DNA from: Natribacillus halophilus
Lineage (GTDB): Bacteria > Bacillota > Bacilli > Bacillales > Marinococcaceae
Assembly: GCF_900100185.1 (NCBI RefSeq)
Contig: NZ_FNEN01000002.1
Location: 219,010 to 283,009 of the forward strand
DNA: 64,000 nucleotides
Reading direction: 5' to 3'
In this document: positions 1-7,973 of the stretch, one piece after another
How the letters are laid out: each line of letters starts with the position of its first letter
How positions within the stretch are numbered: the stretch's first letter is position 1
Notes under the pieces: model-generated
What the model was told of the DNA's origin: nothing
The model's database searches: none
The model's input: the letters and a program-made list of their open reading frames with translations, nothing else
Translations under genes and position numbers: made by a program

Positions 1-30
1 GAGATACCCTGCCTTTGGGGTATAACAACA
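1..30. repeat. Single unit of the TTTGGGGTAT repeat family
   Basis: The sequence carries ATACCC followed by TTTGGGGTATAACAACACG. The same core recurs four times at exactly 52-bp spacing around 10.06-10.25 kb. Here only one unit is visible, cut by the window edge. Confidence 0.5.
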
Positions 31-44
31 CGCTTCAAGTGTCA

Positions 45-503
45 TAAAGATCGGAGCGATCTCCGTTCCCTCGGATATCCGCGAATATATTCGGACTTTG
101 ACGGAACCGTGATTTCTACCAAACAAAAGATCGTCACCCGGTAAAGGCACTTGTTTGATATTCTCCAGTTTTTCAGGTCGTTCATCTGCATAGCCGTAGC
201 AAAAATCATAATTCTGCCCGTTAGGGTACACGCCAATGACTTGAAAGTCATCACTGGCTTCCAGGCGCTTATGGCCAAATCCGGCCGGAAGAATGGTGTG
301 CGGTACTGTGATAGTGGTGATAAGGCGCAACGCCGCCACGCCAAGCGCCAAGCCACTGATTTTGTGCTAAAATATCTACGGGCTGGTCTTCGTCAGTCAT
401 GACATTTTGATATAACAATAATGGATAAGACGGATGATTCGGTATGGAGCCGTCATCTTCAAATTTTAGCGGCTCTATTTGTGATGTCTTTTGCCTGTTT
501 CAT
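45..503 (-). pseudogene. Decayed YjlB-type cupin gene
   Basis: Minus-strand fragments in different frames match a small single-domain cupin of the YjlB type. An ATG at 503 with a purine-rich upstream sequence opens a frame that soon stops. A shifted frame then encodes EPLKFEDDGSIPNHP and, further on, NQWLGAWRGGVAPYHHYHS, which contains the histidine-rich metal-binding start of the barrel. The frame shifts again and resumes at ILPAGFGHKRLEASDDFQV and VYPNGQNYDFCYGYADERP, the end of the domain. About 35-40 residues from the middle of the barrel are missing between the two parts. No continuous frame covers the gene and it runs into the window edge without a clear end. I infer a non-functional remnant with at least one frameshift and one internal deletion. 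Confidence 0.75.
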
Positions 504-515
504 TACTTTCCCTTT

Positions 516-1646
516 TTATTGTTCCAACGCCTGCATTAAATCCTCTTTGAGATCATCCACATGCTCAAGTCCGATCGATACACGCAAAAGGTTAGCAGGC
601 GTCTTCGTTTCGCTCCCTTCCAGAGAGGCACGGTGTTCAATGAGACTGTGTGTACCACCCAAGCTTGTCGCCCGTATCAACAGCCTAACTTTTGCAGCAA
701 CATCCATCGCTTCACGTTGACCGCCTTTTACCTGAAAGGACAACATACCACCATATGAATCCATTTGCTGTGCTGCGATATGGTGCCCTGGGTGATCAGC
801 AAGCCCGGGATAATGAACGACCTCGACATTCGGATGCTCATTCAAAAAATCGGCAATGGCCGTTGCATTTGCACAATGATCCTTCATTCGTGGTGCAAGT
901 GTTTGTACACCCCGCAGTGCAAGCCAACAGTCGAACGGAGAAGGCACAGCGCCTTTTGAATGTTGCCAAGCGCGGAGATTCGCCAACATAGGACTATCAG
1001 ACCTCGCGATGGCTGTGCCGATCATTACATCACTGTGCCCTCCGATATATTTCGTCAAAGAATGAATGGCGAAATCAACACCAAATGTGAGGGGACGCTG
1101 CAGAACCGGCGTTGCAAAAGTATTATCAACGACGGTATATGCGCCTGCCTGTTGTGCGATCTTGGTCACGGCTTCAATATCAGTCACTTGCAAAAGTGGA
1201 TTAGAAGGCGTCTCCATCCACACGAGGCCGGTTGGCTTATTTTTTACTGCCTTCTCAACTGCATGAAGGTCCGTCATGTCAACTATCTCAATGTCAAAAT
1301 TCGACCCGATATCTGTTTTGGAAAGAAGAGAACGAATGCCATTATACATATCTTGCGGCATAATCATCCGGCGTGGTTGCTCGGCCGGAAGCGCTTCGAT
1401 CAATGAAGTGATGGCTGCCATGCCTGATGCAAAAGTGACAGAATCATAGCCATCCTCGAGCGATGTGAGACTGTCCTCCAGCGCGCGTCGGTTGGGATTA
1501 TTATCACGACTATATTCAAATTCATTTGGATAGGATCCATCCTCAGCTCGTTCAAATGTGGTGGAGGGATAAATTGGCATCGTCACAGAACTGGTGGCGC
1601 TGTCAATCGAACGCCCGGCGTGAATGGCCTTTGTTTCAAAACGCAT
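516..1646 (-). CDS. Cys/Met metabolism PLP-dependent lyase/synthase
   Basis: A member of the trans-sulfuration (Cys/Met metabolism) family of PLP enzymes, 376 aa, full length for cystathionine gamma-synthase, gamma-lyase or methionine gamma-lyase. It shows the substrate-side YSRDNNPNRRALEDSL, the cofactor-phosphate loop FASGMAA, the VVDNTF aspartate that pairs with the pyridine nitrogen, and the Schiff-base lysine in HSLTKYIGGHSD at about residue 199. The C-terminal domain has ATSLGGTHSLIEHRAS, typical of the family. The ATG at 1646 is preferred because GAGGAAG sits 4 nt upstream; a TTG one codon earlier is too close to it. The gene stands alone between two pseudogenes, so there is no operon partner to say whether it makes or degrades cystathionine or methionine. 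Family sure, exact substrate not. Confidence 0.88.
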   Translation of the reverse strand: MRFETKAIHAGRSIDSATSSVTMPIYPSTTFERAEDGSYPNEFEYSRDNNPNRRALEDSLTSLEDGYDSVTFASGMAAITSLIEALPAEQPRRMIMPQDMYNGIRSLLSKTDIGSNFDIEIVDMTDLHAVEKAVKNKPTGLVWMETPSNPLLQVTDIEAVTKIAQQAGAYTVVDNTFATPVLQRPLTFGVDFAIHSLTKYIGGHSDVMIGTAIARSDSPMLANLRAWQHSKGAVPSPFDCWLALRGVQTLAPRMKDHCANATAIADFLNEHPNVEVVHYPGLADHPGHHIAAQQMDSYGGMLSFQVKGGQREAMDVAAKVRLLIRATSLGGTHSLIEHRASLEGSETKTPANLLRVSIGLEHVDDLKEDLMQALEQ

Positions 1647-1747
1647 CAATCTTCCTCGCTTTCATATGTATTCTTTTATATGAAGCTATTTTAATTTATT
1701 GTATCGCCTCCGTCCATCCTAACTTCAAATAACTTCGCTTATTAAAG

Positions 1748-1773
1748 GTCCAAATCGCATATGATTTGGACCT
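1748..1773 (-). terminator. Hairpin, possible terminator of the acetyltransferase remnant
   Basis: A perfect 10-bp stem (GGTCCAAATC/GATTTGGACC, loop GCATAT) lies just after the stop of the decayed acetyltransferase frame. On the minus strand it is followed by TTTAAT, a weak T-run. Confidence 0.5.
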
Positions 1774-1794
1774 TCCTGTGACAAATTGTCACTT

Positions 1795-2100
1795 TCAATG
1801 CTCATCAACAGTTTTAACACTCTTCGCCGGCACGCCTGCCACAACAGTATTTTCCGGGACATCTTTAGTAACAACGGCGCCTGCCGCAACAACAGCTTTG
1901 TCCCCAATGGTCACGCCTGGTAGTATGGATGCGCTTGATCCAATCCATGCATTATCGCAATGACAACGGGATCGGGGAATGTTGTGTTTCTTGTTTCCAT
2001 GGATAAGCCATGACTAAGGGTGGAAATCGTGACATTCATTCCTATTAACGCACCGTCTCCGATGTGAATGCCGCCTCTATCCTGGAATGAACAACCTGTA
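1795..2100 (-). pseudogene. 3' remnant of a maltose O-acetyltransferase-type gene
   Basis: The minus strand encodes the left-handed beta-helix end of a Maa/NodL-type hexapeptide acetyltransferase. One frame carries IFNTGCSFQDRGGIHIGDG and [15 protein letters not shown]; a one-base shift near 1960 moves to a frame with [36 protein letters not shown] and VAGVPAKSV before the TGA stop at 1795. The N-terminal half is absent: the homology begins inside the end of the upstream nucleotidyltransferase gene. I infer that a deletion joined the two genes and that the acetyltransferase no longer works. Confidence 0.8.
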
Positions 2101-2362
2101 TTAAATATATTTTCCAGTGAAGCGAATCCGTCGTGGAGAGATCTACTTTTTTTCCCAATAAGTTCTCGAGGTCTCTTTGCATTGCAATGAAATCAAATAA
2201 CGAACGTCCCTCTTCAAATTCAATTAAAAAATCGATATCGCTGTCTGGTTGATTTTCCTTCTTTAACACAGATCCGAATAATTTTATATTCTTGACTCCA
2301 TGTTCCTGGGCAATCCTGAATATTTCATTTCGTTTTTGTGATATTTCTGCTGCTGTTAGCAT
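2045..2362 (-). CDS. Minimal nucleotidyltransferase (MNT), C-terminus altered
   Basis: A short nucleotidyltransferase-fold protein of the MNT type that usually pairs with HEPN proteins as a toxin-antitoxin-like module. The catalytic signature is intact: GSVLKKENQPDSDIDFLIEF, that is GS followed by DxD. Start ATG at 2362 has GAGGTGAT 7 nt upstream. The normal family end would be a few residues after DSLHW. Here the frame continues out of phase into the beta-helix remnant of an acetyltransferase, so the last 20 or so residues are junk sequence. No HEPN partner is next to it; it may have been removed by the same deletion. Whether the fused protein is stable is unknown. Confidence 0.65.
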   Translation of the reverse strand: MLTAAEISQKRNEIFRIAQEHGVKNIKLFGSVLKKENQPDSDIDFLIEFEEGRSLFDFIAMQRDLENLLGKKVDLSTTDSLHWKIYLIQVVHSRIEAAFTSETVR

Positions 2363-2497
2363 TATAATCACCTCATTCATCGTCTCATGAGATTTCGTTT
2401 TATAATATCATGAAGGATACAAAGTCGCAATTCTTCAATTGGGCTACGGTGGCGTCCCAGATACTGATACCTTGAGCTTTTAAAGAGGGCATATAAT

Positions 2498-2552
2498 GTC
2501 GCTGATATATCTACGAGATCGCCGATATATTCTCAATTTCGCCGATAAATCC
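2498..2552. repeat. 20-bp-period degenerate repeat array (GCYGATATAT family)
   Basis: The core GCYGATAWAT starts at 2501, 2521 and 2541, exactly 20 bp apart, with unrelated linkers. It lies between the promoter side of the nucleotidyltransferase and the galU terminator. Confidence 0.7.
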
Positions 2553-2579
2553 GCGTGCGCGCCACCACCCCAAAACAAA

Positions 2580-2610
2580 ACGGGCAAACAGTGTATGCCT
2601 GTTTACCCGT
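2580..2610 (-). terminator. galU terminator
   Basis: A 12-bp stem with one G-T pair (ACGGGTAAACAG / CTGTTTGCCCGT on the minus strand) followed by TTTTGTTTT, directly after the galU stop. Confidence 0.75.
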
Positions 2611-2618
2611 CCTGACCA

Positions 2619-3488
2619 TTATAGCGATAAGCCTTTAATATACGCCTTCAGATCGTCGCTTAAATCTTCGCGATGGAGTGCGAAATCTAGCGTTGCCTGG
2701 ATGAACCCGAGTTTGTCCCCGACATCATACCGATCTCCGCCGAAGCGGAAGGCGTTGACTTCCTGTTGGGCGGCCAATTGCTTAATGGCATCTGTAAGCT
2801 GAATTTCGTTGCCCGCGCCCGGGGGGAGATTCTCCAAAATCGGCATAATTTCAGGGGTTAATACATATCGGCCCATGATTGCCAATGTTGAAGGGGCTTC
2901 TTCCTGTTTCGGCTTTTCGACGAGGTCCGTGACATTAACGATGCTGGATTCGGTGCCATTCGCGGCGGAAACAATGCCGTAGCTTGACACTTTATCATCC
3001 GGGACATTTTGCACCCCTAGCACGGAAGCTTCCCTTTCCTCGTAGATTTCCATCAGTTGTTGCAAACAAGGTTTATCATCGGAGCGTACGATGTCATCCC
3101 CAAGCATCACCGCGAAAGGTTCATTGCCAATAAACGTGCGGGCGCAGGCGATGGCATGTCCCAACCCTTGTGGTTCTTTTTGACGGACGTAATGGATGCT
3201 GGCCATATTGGATATCTTTTTGACTTCTTCCAGGCGTTCCCACTTTTCACTCCGTTCCAGCGTTTCTTCCAGTTCATACGATTTGTCAAAATGGTCCTCG
3301 ATCGCGCGTTTTCCCCGGCCGCTCACGATGAGAATGTCCTCGATTCCGGAATCGATTGCTTCTTCCACTATGTATTGAATCGTCGGCTTATCCACGATCG
3401 GCAGCATTTCTTTCGGCAACGCTTTGCTTGCCGGTAAGAATCGCGTGCCAAGTCCTGCCGCCGGGATGACTGCTTTTTTTACCTTCAT
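2619..3488 (-). CDS. galU: UTP-glucose-1-phosphate uridylyltransferase
   Basis: Makes UDP-glucose from UTP and glucose-1-phosphate for teichoic acid glucosylation, glycolipids and polysaccharides. At 289 aa it has the usual GalU/GtaB length. It shows the nucleotide-binding start [34 protein letters not shown], the GLGHAI loop, FAVMLGDDI with the metal-binding aspartate, LVEKPK, and [10 protein letters not shown]. The ATG at 3488 (MKVKKAV) is chosen because GGAGGAGAAAGG lies just before it; an earlier in-frame start lacks such a site. The gene is monocistronic with its own terminator. Bacillus genomes often carry several paralogs (gtaB, yngB, ytdA), so which role this copy has is open. Confidence 0.93.
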   Translation of the reverse strand: MKVKKAVIPAAGLGTRFLPASKALPKEMLPIVDKPTIQYIVEEAIDSGIEDILIVSGRGKRAIEDHFDKSYELEETLERSEKWERLEEVKKISNMASIHYVRQKEPQGLGHAIACARTFIGNEPFAVMLGDDIVRSDDKPCLQQLMEIYEEREASVLGVQNVPDDKVSSYGIVSAANGTESSIVNVTDLVEKPKQEEAPSTLAIMGRYVLTPEIMPILENLPPGAGNEIQLTDAIKQLAAQQEVNAFRFGGDRYDVGDKLGFIQATLDFALHREDLSDDLKAYIKGLSL

Positions 3489-3589
3489 AATCCTTTCTCC
3501 TCCTCTAAATGTCATTATAATCTTGGCTGCTCCATGATTCAAATATAACATTCTTGAATAAAAATTGATAAATTTTTGATTTTCTATTT

Positions 3590-3618
3590 AAAAAGATCCA
3601 GGACCTATGATATAATTA
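3590..3618 (+). promoter_or_regulatory. Probable promoter of the ssbB-like gene
   Basis: An extended -10 (TGATATAAT) lies at about 3608-3616, with AT-rich sequence upstream that holds several A- and T-tracts. In Bacillus, ssbB is under the competence activator ComK, which binds such tracts, but I cannot show a proper ComK site. Confidence 0.45.
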
Positions 3619-3645
3619 TTTTGACTCCAGGAAAGGAGGTTTGCG

Positions 3646-3669
3646 ATGGACGGAAACATATCTTATTAG
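3646..3669 (+). CDS. 7-residue leader ORF upstream of ssbB
   Basis: ATG with an excellent ribosome site (GGAAAGGAGG, 6 nt before) encodes MDGNISY and a stop. No longer frame uses this site. About 20 nt downstream a perfect hairpin (TTGACAGC/GCTGTCAA at 3688-3713) shows CCCTCC in its loop, which could pair with the ribosome site. The ssbB-like gene, starting at TTG 3770, has only a weak ribosome site. It may be a regulatory leader peptide, or the trace of an older start. Confidence 0.35.
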   Translation: MDGNISY

Positions 3670-3769
3670 TCTCACCCTCACGCAACTTTGACAGCACATC
3701 CCTCCGCTGTCAACAACATTCCCATAACACTTTGTTCAACAATTGTATATTGAGAAGGGTCGTGATCAG

Positions 3770-4141
3770 TTGTTAAATCAAGTGACTTTGATTGGCCGTT
3801 TAACGAAAGACCCCGAGCTGATGTTTACAAATTCAGGAGTCGCCTATGTCAAATTGTTCCTGGCCGTGCAGCGCCCGTTTAAGAACAATGAAGGAGTCAA
3901 CGATGTTGATTTCATCCCCTGCATCATCTGGCGAAAGCGCGCGGAAAACACCGTGAACTATTGCCGAAAAGGTTCTCTGGTATCGGTTACCGGCCGGATT
4001 CAAATCCGACAGTTTACCAACAAGGATGATGAAAGAGTTTTTATGACCGAAGTTGTCGGTGAGGATCTACGATTTCTGAAGTTGGAATCAAACCGGAGAC
4101 GGCAAGACCAGGAAGAAGCAAAAACCGAGCAACCGTCTTGA
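3770..4141 (+). CDS. ssbB: Single-stranded DNA-binding protein, SsbB type
   Basis: An OB-fold single-stranded DNA-binding protein of about 123 aa. It starts with the family hallmark LNQVTLIGRLTKDPEL and continues with the basic/aromatic strand CIIWRKRAENTVNYCRKGSLV, VTGRIQIRQF and EVVGEDLRFL. It lacks the long acidic-tipped tail of replicative SsbA (no DDDIPF end), so it resembles the shorter Bacillus SsbB/YwpH used during natural transformation. The TTG at 3770 is chosen because it gives the conserved MLNQVTLIG start; AAGGG lies about 10 nt upstream and no ATG is available. In Bacillus subtilis the gene lies near the mbl-flhO-flhP-fabZ block that is also present, 30 kb away, in this window. 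Confidence 0.87.
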   Translation: MLNQVTLIGRLTKDPELMFTNSGVAYVKLFLAVQRPFKNNEGVNDVDFIPCIIWRKRAENTVNYCRKGSLVSVTGRIQIRQFTNKDDERVFMTEVVGEDLRFLKLESNRRRQDQEEAKTEQPS

Positions 4142-4394
4142 TAAGCGCGCGTACAACGGTCAACCACCACTAGTATACCAAACGCCAAATAACCACCTTT
4201 GTACGCAAGGGACCGCATGGGGGCTCTCTCACAAGAATCCCGGACGTCCCGTGGACTATAGACTAAAAATCCGGTCGTTTCCCCTAACGACACATATCAG
4301 TCCCTAGGTGCCACTCAACCCTCGCACCATTCCTCACTCGCTACGTTTATGCTCCGCGCACTACCCCCCAACAGACATAATCTCCACTGGCACC
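4142..4394. other. Non-coding stretch ending at a strong terminator
   Basis: About 250 bases without a credible gene. The minus strand is G-rich and holds at least one small hairpin (GTCGTT...AACGAC). The plus strand ends in an intrinsic terminator 250 nt past the ssbB stop. It could be a long 3' UTR or a small RNA; I do not recognise a known RNA family. Confidence 0.3.
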
Positions 4395-4424
4395 ACCGTC
4401 CCGGTGTGTAGGGACGGTTTTTTT
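4395..4424 (+). terminator. Intrinsic terminator
   Basis: Perfect 8-bp stem ACCGTCCC/GGGACGGT with an 8-nt loop, followed by a run of T. It ends whatever transcript comes from ssbB or the non-coding stretch before it. Confidence 0.85.
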
Positions 4425-4491
4425 AATTAAACGTTTTTTTCACCATAGGGAAAAGTGTTTACGACACATTTTTTTGGAAGGATGTTTCCCG

Positions 4492-5043
4492 ATGGCAAAA
4501 ATATTAATCCTGACCGGTGATGCCGTCGAAGCCCTGGAAGTTTTCTATCCTTATTATCGTTTCCTCGAAGCAGGGATGGAAGCGGACATCGCCGCGCCGA
4601 GCGTCAAAACGCTTTATACAGTGAACCACGATTTTGTCGAAGGCTATGAAACGTTCATTGAAAAGCCCTCGTATCAGTTGAAAAATCACATCGCCTTTAA
4701 CGATGTGAACCCTTCCGACTACGACGGACTGATCATTCCCGGCGGCCGGGCACCAGAATATGTGCGCATGAATCAATATGTACCTAATATCGTGAACCAT
4801 TTCTTCGATGAAAATAAACCGGTCGGCGCTATTTGTCATGCCGCCCAACTACTGTCAGCCGTTACCGACGGCCGCTTAAAAGGGCGAGAAATGACGGCTT
4901 TTACCGCCTGTAAACCGGAAGTCGAAGCCGCCGGTGCACACTTCGTCCATCAAAAAGTGTATGTGGACGATAAACTTGTGACGGGACACGCCTGGGACGA
5001 TCTCCCCGGTTTCATGCGCGAGTTTATGCGCCTCGTACAATAG
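4492..5043 (+). CDS. DJ-1/PfpI family protein
   Basis: A 183-aa protein of the DJ-1/PfpI (class I glutamine-amidotransferase-like) fold, the family of stress proteins that includes YhbO/YraA-type glyoxalase or deglycase proteins and PfpI. The nucleophile elbow GAICHAAQ places the reactive cysteine at about residue 115, and the acidic partner lies in the early DAVEALE segment. PGGRAPEYVR, next to the elbow in the fold, is also typical. The ATG at 4492 is chosen, with GGAAGG upstream; a TTG six codons earlier overlaps that site. It is alone on the plus strand, convergent with the methyltransferase. The true substrate of this subfamily is disputed. Confidence 0.85.
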   Translation: MAKILILTGDAVEALEVFYPYYRFLEAGMEADIAAPSVKTLYTVNHDFVEGYETFIEKPSYQLKNHIAFNDVNPSDYDGLIIPGGRAPEYVRMNQYVPNIVNHFFDENKPVGAICHAAQLLSAVTDGRLKGREMTAFTACKPEVEAAGAHFVHQKVYVDDKLVTGHAWDDLPGFMREFMRLVQ

Positions 5044-5047
5044 TCCA

Positions 5048-5818
5048 TCATTTGATGGCTTCCAGCATGATTGCTTCGCCCTCGAAGGACAGCACTTTCC
5101 CGTCCTCGTACTGGATGTTGAATGTTTGCTGAATCGCTTCGGGGGCTTCTTTCATGTATTGCTGCAATGTATTTCGCCTATTCTGCGCGACATCGAGACG
5201 ATCACACCAGTCCCGGAAGAAAAACGTTTTTCGGAACCGTTGCAAATGTTGAACGGTAAAACCAGCGGCCTCGACTTTGGCGATCCATTCACTTTTCTTC
5301 CAAGCGCGAAGATGGCTGGGATCCCTCATTTTTTCCAGCTTGTTATAAAAAGAATCAAACATATCTATTTCAGGCGCCGTATTGTCCAACAGGTATAAAG
5401 AACCTTCTTTTTTTGTCACCCGGAACGTTTCTTGTAAAAATACATCCGGCCGCGCGAAATGATGGGCAGCGACGCGACAGATCGACGCGTCGAATGTCTC
5501 CGCGGCAAACGGAATGTTTTCGGCGTCGCCCTCTGCAAAACGGAGGTTTTCATGACCGTTTCCACGGATAAATGTTTCCGCCGCTTGCAGCATCTCCGCG
5601 GTCACATCCATGACTTCGACTTCTTTTGCCCATGGCGCCAGGGCGTTGCTCACATGCCCGCCGCCGGTGGCTATATCGAGCAGCTTTTCTTCCCCGGAAA
5701 GGTCGATCGTTTGAGCCAATACCTGTAAATCCTCGCCCTGCGCGTGCAGGGGGCTTTTCACATAGTTGTCGGCAGAAGTGGAAAACGTTTTTCGTACAGC
5801 TTTATGATTATTGGTCAT
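5048..5818 (-). CDS. Class I SAM-dependent methyltransferase
   Basis: A 256-aa Rossmann-fold methyltransferase of the UbiE/YcgJ-like type. Motif I is LLDIATGGGHVSNALAPWA, followed by the acidic strand EVEVMDVTAEML, FAEGDAENIPF (motif II) and the post-motif FDASICRVAAHHF. The substrate cannot be deduced. The start ATG overlaps the deaminase stop by one base (ATGA), so the two are translationally coupled. Together with that gene it follows the riboflavin operon within a few bases and may belong to the same transcript. Confidence 0.85.
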   Translation of the reverse strand: MTNNHKAVRKTFSTSADNYVKSPLHAQGEDLQVLAQTIDLSGEEKLLDIATGGGHVSNALAPWAKEVEVMDVTAEMLQAAETFIRGNGHENLRFAEGDAENIPFAAETFDASICRVAAHHFARPDVFLQETFRVTKKEGSLYLLDNTAPEIDMFDSFYNKLEKMRDPSHLRAWKKSEWIAKVEAAGFTVQHLQRFRKTFFFRDWCDRLDVAQNRRNTLQQYMKEAPEAIQQTFNIQYEDGKVLSFEGEAIMLEAIK

Positions 5819-6267
5819 CAGCTATTTTTCCATACTTCATAAGGGTGCCGGGATTGCTCCGGTTTTAAGGGAATGAATGGAATATCCCGTTTAGCGCTAG
5901 GCTTAGCCACTTGCTCGTAAACATACCGGGAAGCCAGCCCGTACTCGGCAGCTTCTTCGGTTGCATAAGCCACATACACATCCTCGATGCCCGCGTTATA
6001 TATAGCGCCCAGGCACATCGGACAAGGCTCTCCACTGGCATACAATTCACACCCTGCCAAACTTTCGCTGCCAAGCTTCTTTCCTGCCGTGCGGATGGCC
6101 AGCAACTCGGCATGAGCAGTCGGATCATTATCGCTCGTTGCCTCATTGGCTTCTTCGCTGATGATCTCACCGTCTTTTACGATCACCGCTCCAAATGGGG
6201 TATTGCCCCGCTGAATCGTCTCGCACGCCACCTCTATGGCTCTATCCATGAATTGTTCTTTTGACAT
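5818..6267 (-). CDS. Cytidine/guanine deaminase-family zinc hydrolase
   Basis: A 149-aa member of the cytidine-deaminase-like fold, closest in pattern to guanine deaminase GuaD and related nucleobase deaminases. Zinc ligands and the proton-shuttling glutamate are in TAHAELLAI (HAE), with the two cysteines in GEPCPMCLGAIY. The C-terminal swapped segment ends RHPYEVWKNS. It starts 3 bases after ribH ends. It could deaminate guanine, linking it to the GTP-using riboflavin pathway, but tRNA or other nucleobase substrates are also possible. Family certain, substrate not. Confidence 0.85.
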   Translation of the reverse strand: MSKEQFMDRAIEVACETIQRGNTPFGAVIVKDGEIISEEANEATSDNDPTAHAELLAIRTAGKKLGSESLAGCELYASGEPCPMCLGAIYNAGIEDVYVAYATEEAAEYGLASRYVYEQVAKPSAKRDIPFIPLKPEQSRHPYEVWKNS

Positions 6268-6270
6268 TTT

Positions 6271-6741
6271 TTACCTCCCCAGGACGCGCGTTAAGTTTGC
6301 CATTTCGATAGCGGCCGTTGCCGCTTCCGCGCCTTTATTCCCTGCTTTTACACCGGCCCGTTCGACGGCTTGTTCAATCGTTTCCGTCGTGATGACACCG
6401 AAAATAACCGGCGTATCAGAGGAAAGCGACAGCGATGAAACGCCCTTTGACACTTCGTTGCATACGTAATCAAAATGGGGCGTGGACCCGCGAATAACAG
6501 TGCCGAGTGTAATGATGGCATCATAATCTTTTTTGTTCAGCAGTTGCTTCGCCGCATAAGGGATTTCAAATGCCCCCGGCACTTTGGCAACATCGATGTT
6601 TTCTTTGTTTGCTCCGTGCCGCACGAGCGTGTCTTCGGCAGCTTCCAGCAGTTTGCTCGTAATAAATTCATTGAAACGAGCGACGACAATGCCGATCTTT
6701 ATATCAGTAGCGACCAGGTTGCCTTCGAATGTCTCTCCCAT
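6271..6741 (-). CDS. ribH: 6,7-dimethyl-8-ribityllumazine synthase
   Basis: Condenses 5-amino-6-ribitylamino-uracil with 3,4-dihydroxy-2-butanone-4-phosphate, the next-to-last step of riboflavin synthesis. At 156 aa it has the normal length. Diagnostic segments are [25 protein letters not shown], the phosphate-binding [15 protein letters not shown] with the catalytic histidine, and GNKGAEAA. It is the fourth gene of the ribDEBAH operon, 12 bases after ribBA, with GGAGGGTCC before its ATG. Family members form 60-subunit capsids that hold riboflavin synthase. Confidence 0.97.
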   Translation of the reverse strand: MGETFEGNLVATDIKIGIVVARFNEFITSKLLEAAEDTLVRHGANKENIDVAKVPGAFEIPYAAKQLLNKKDYDAIITLGTVIRGSTPHFDYVCNEVSKGVSSLSLSSDTPVIFGVITTETIEQAVERAGVKAGNKGAEAATAAIEMANLTRVLGR

Positions 6742-6753
6742 TTATGGACCCTC

Positions 6754-7950
6754 CTAAAATTCAAGCATGTGCCCGAGTTTATGAAATTTCGTTTTTAAAT
6801 ACGATTCGTTGTGCGCCACAGGAGGCAGTTGTAAACCGATGCGTTTGTCAACGTTGATGCCATAATCTTCAAGCCCGCTGATTTTCCAGGGATTGTTCGT
6901 TAAAAGCTGCACGTTTTCGACGCCGAGGTCTCGCAATATTTGCGCGCCGATGCCGTAGTCGCGGAGATCAGCCGCATAGCCGAGCTGTTCATTGGCATTG
7001 ACCGTGTCGTAGCCTTCTTCCTGTAATTTATACGCGCGCAGTTTGTTCATGAGTCCGATCCCCCGGCCTTCCTGGCGCATATAGAGCAGAACGCCGCGCC
7101 CTTCTTCTTCGATTTTCTCGAGAGCTGCGTGTAATTGCGGCCCGCAGTCACAGCGTTCAGATCCGAAGACATCGCCGGTCAGGCATTCCGAATGAATACG
7201 GACGAGTACCGGGTCCGCGCTCGTGACATCGCCTTTGACGAGGGCAATATTTTCCTGGCCCTCATCCTCATCCGTATAACCGATCGCCCGGAACGAGCCA
7301 AATTTGGTCGGCAGCGCGGTTTCAACTTCGCGGTGAACGAGGGTGTCGTGTTTGCGGCGATACTGAATTAAGTCGGCAATCGTAATCATAGGCAGATCAT
7401 ATTGATCAGCGACGACTTTTAAATCCGGCACACGCGCCATTGTTCCGTCCGCGTTCATGACTTCGCATATCAGCCCTGCTTCGGACTCGGACCCAGCCAA
7501 GCGGGCAAGATCAACCGTCGCTTCCGTATGGCCTTTTCGTCTGAGCACGCCGCCCTCTTTGGCCACGAGGGGAAAAATATGACCGGGCCGCTTAAAATCT
7601 GCGGCGGTTGCCGTCTGCGAAGCAAGGGCCTGCACTGTTTTGGCCCGTTCATCGGCGGAAATGCCCGTCGTTGTATCGTGATGATCGATACTCACGGTGA
7701 ATGCCGTATCGTGCGCATCGGTGTTGTCAGTCACCATTTGCGAAAGCGCCAACCGGTCCGCCCGCGCTTTTGTGATCGGAGCGCAGATGAGCCCGCGGGC
7801 GTGTGTGGCCATAAAATTTACCGTCTCGGCAGACACCTCGCTGGCGAGAGCCACCATATCCCCTTCGTTTTCACGGTTTTCGTCATCGCATACGATAATG
7901 ATTTTTCCTTCTCGAAGGGCTTTTATCCCTTTTTCAATAGAATTAAACAT
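6754..7950 (-). CDS. ribBA: Bifunctional 3,4-DHBP synthase / GTP cyclohydrolase II
   Basis: A 398-aa fusion that supplies both precursors of riboflavin. The N-terminal RibB half (about 1-200) forms 3,4-dihydroxy-2-butanone-4-phosphate from ribulose-5-phosphate and has [11 protein letters not shown], the family's metal-binding acidic loop, and [12 protein letters not shown]. The C-terminal RibA half (about 205-398) opens GTP and has the zinc-binding [18 protein letters not shown], the [10 protein letters not shown] loop and LTNNPWKI. All catalytic segments are present, unlike some fusions in which one half is dead. It is the third gene of the operon, 23 bases after ribE. Confidence 0.97.
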   Translation of the reverse strand: MFNSIEKGIKALREGKIIIVCDDENRENEGDMVALASEVSAETVNFMATHARGLICAPITKARADRLALSQMVTDNTDAHDTAFTVSIDHHDTTTGISADERAKTVQALASQTATAADFKRPGHIFPLVAKEGGVLRRKGHTEATVDLARLAGSESEAGLICEVMNADGTMARVPDLKVVADQYDLPMITIADLIQYRRKHDTLVHREVETALPTKFGSFRAIGYTDEDEGQENIALVKGDVTSADPVLVRIHSECLTGDVFGSERCDCGPQLHAALEKIEEEGRGVLLYMRQEGRGIGLMNKLRAYKLQEEGYDTVNANEQLGYAADLRDYGIGAQILRDLGVENVQLLTNNPWKISGLEDYGINVDKRIGLQLPPVAHNESYLKTKFHKLGHMLEF

Positions 7951-7973
7951 TCTATATCCCTGCTTTCATGAAG

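Noticed and set aside
4142-4394. Known structured RNA (tmRNA, SRP RNA, 6S RNA or group II intron end) after ssbB
   Set aside because: I could not match the conserved segments of any of these.
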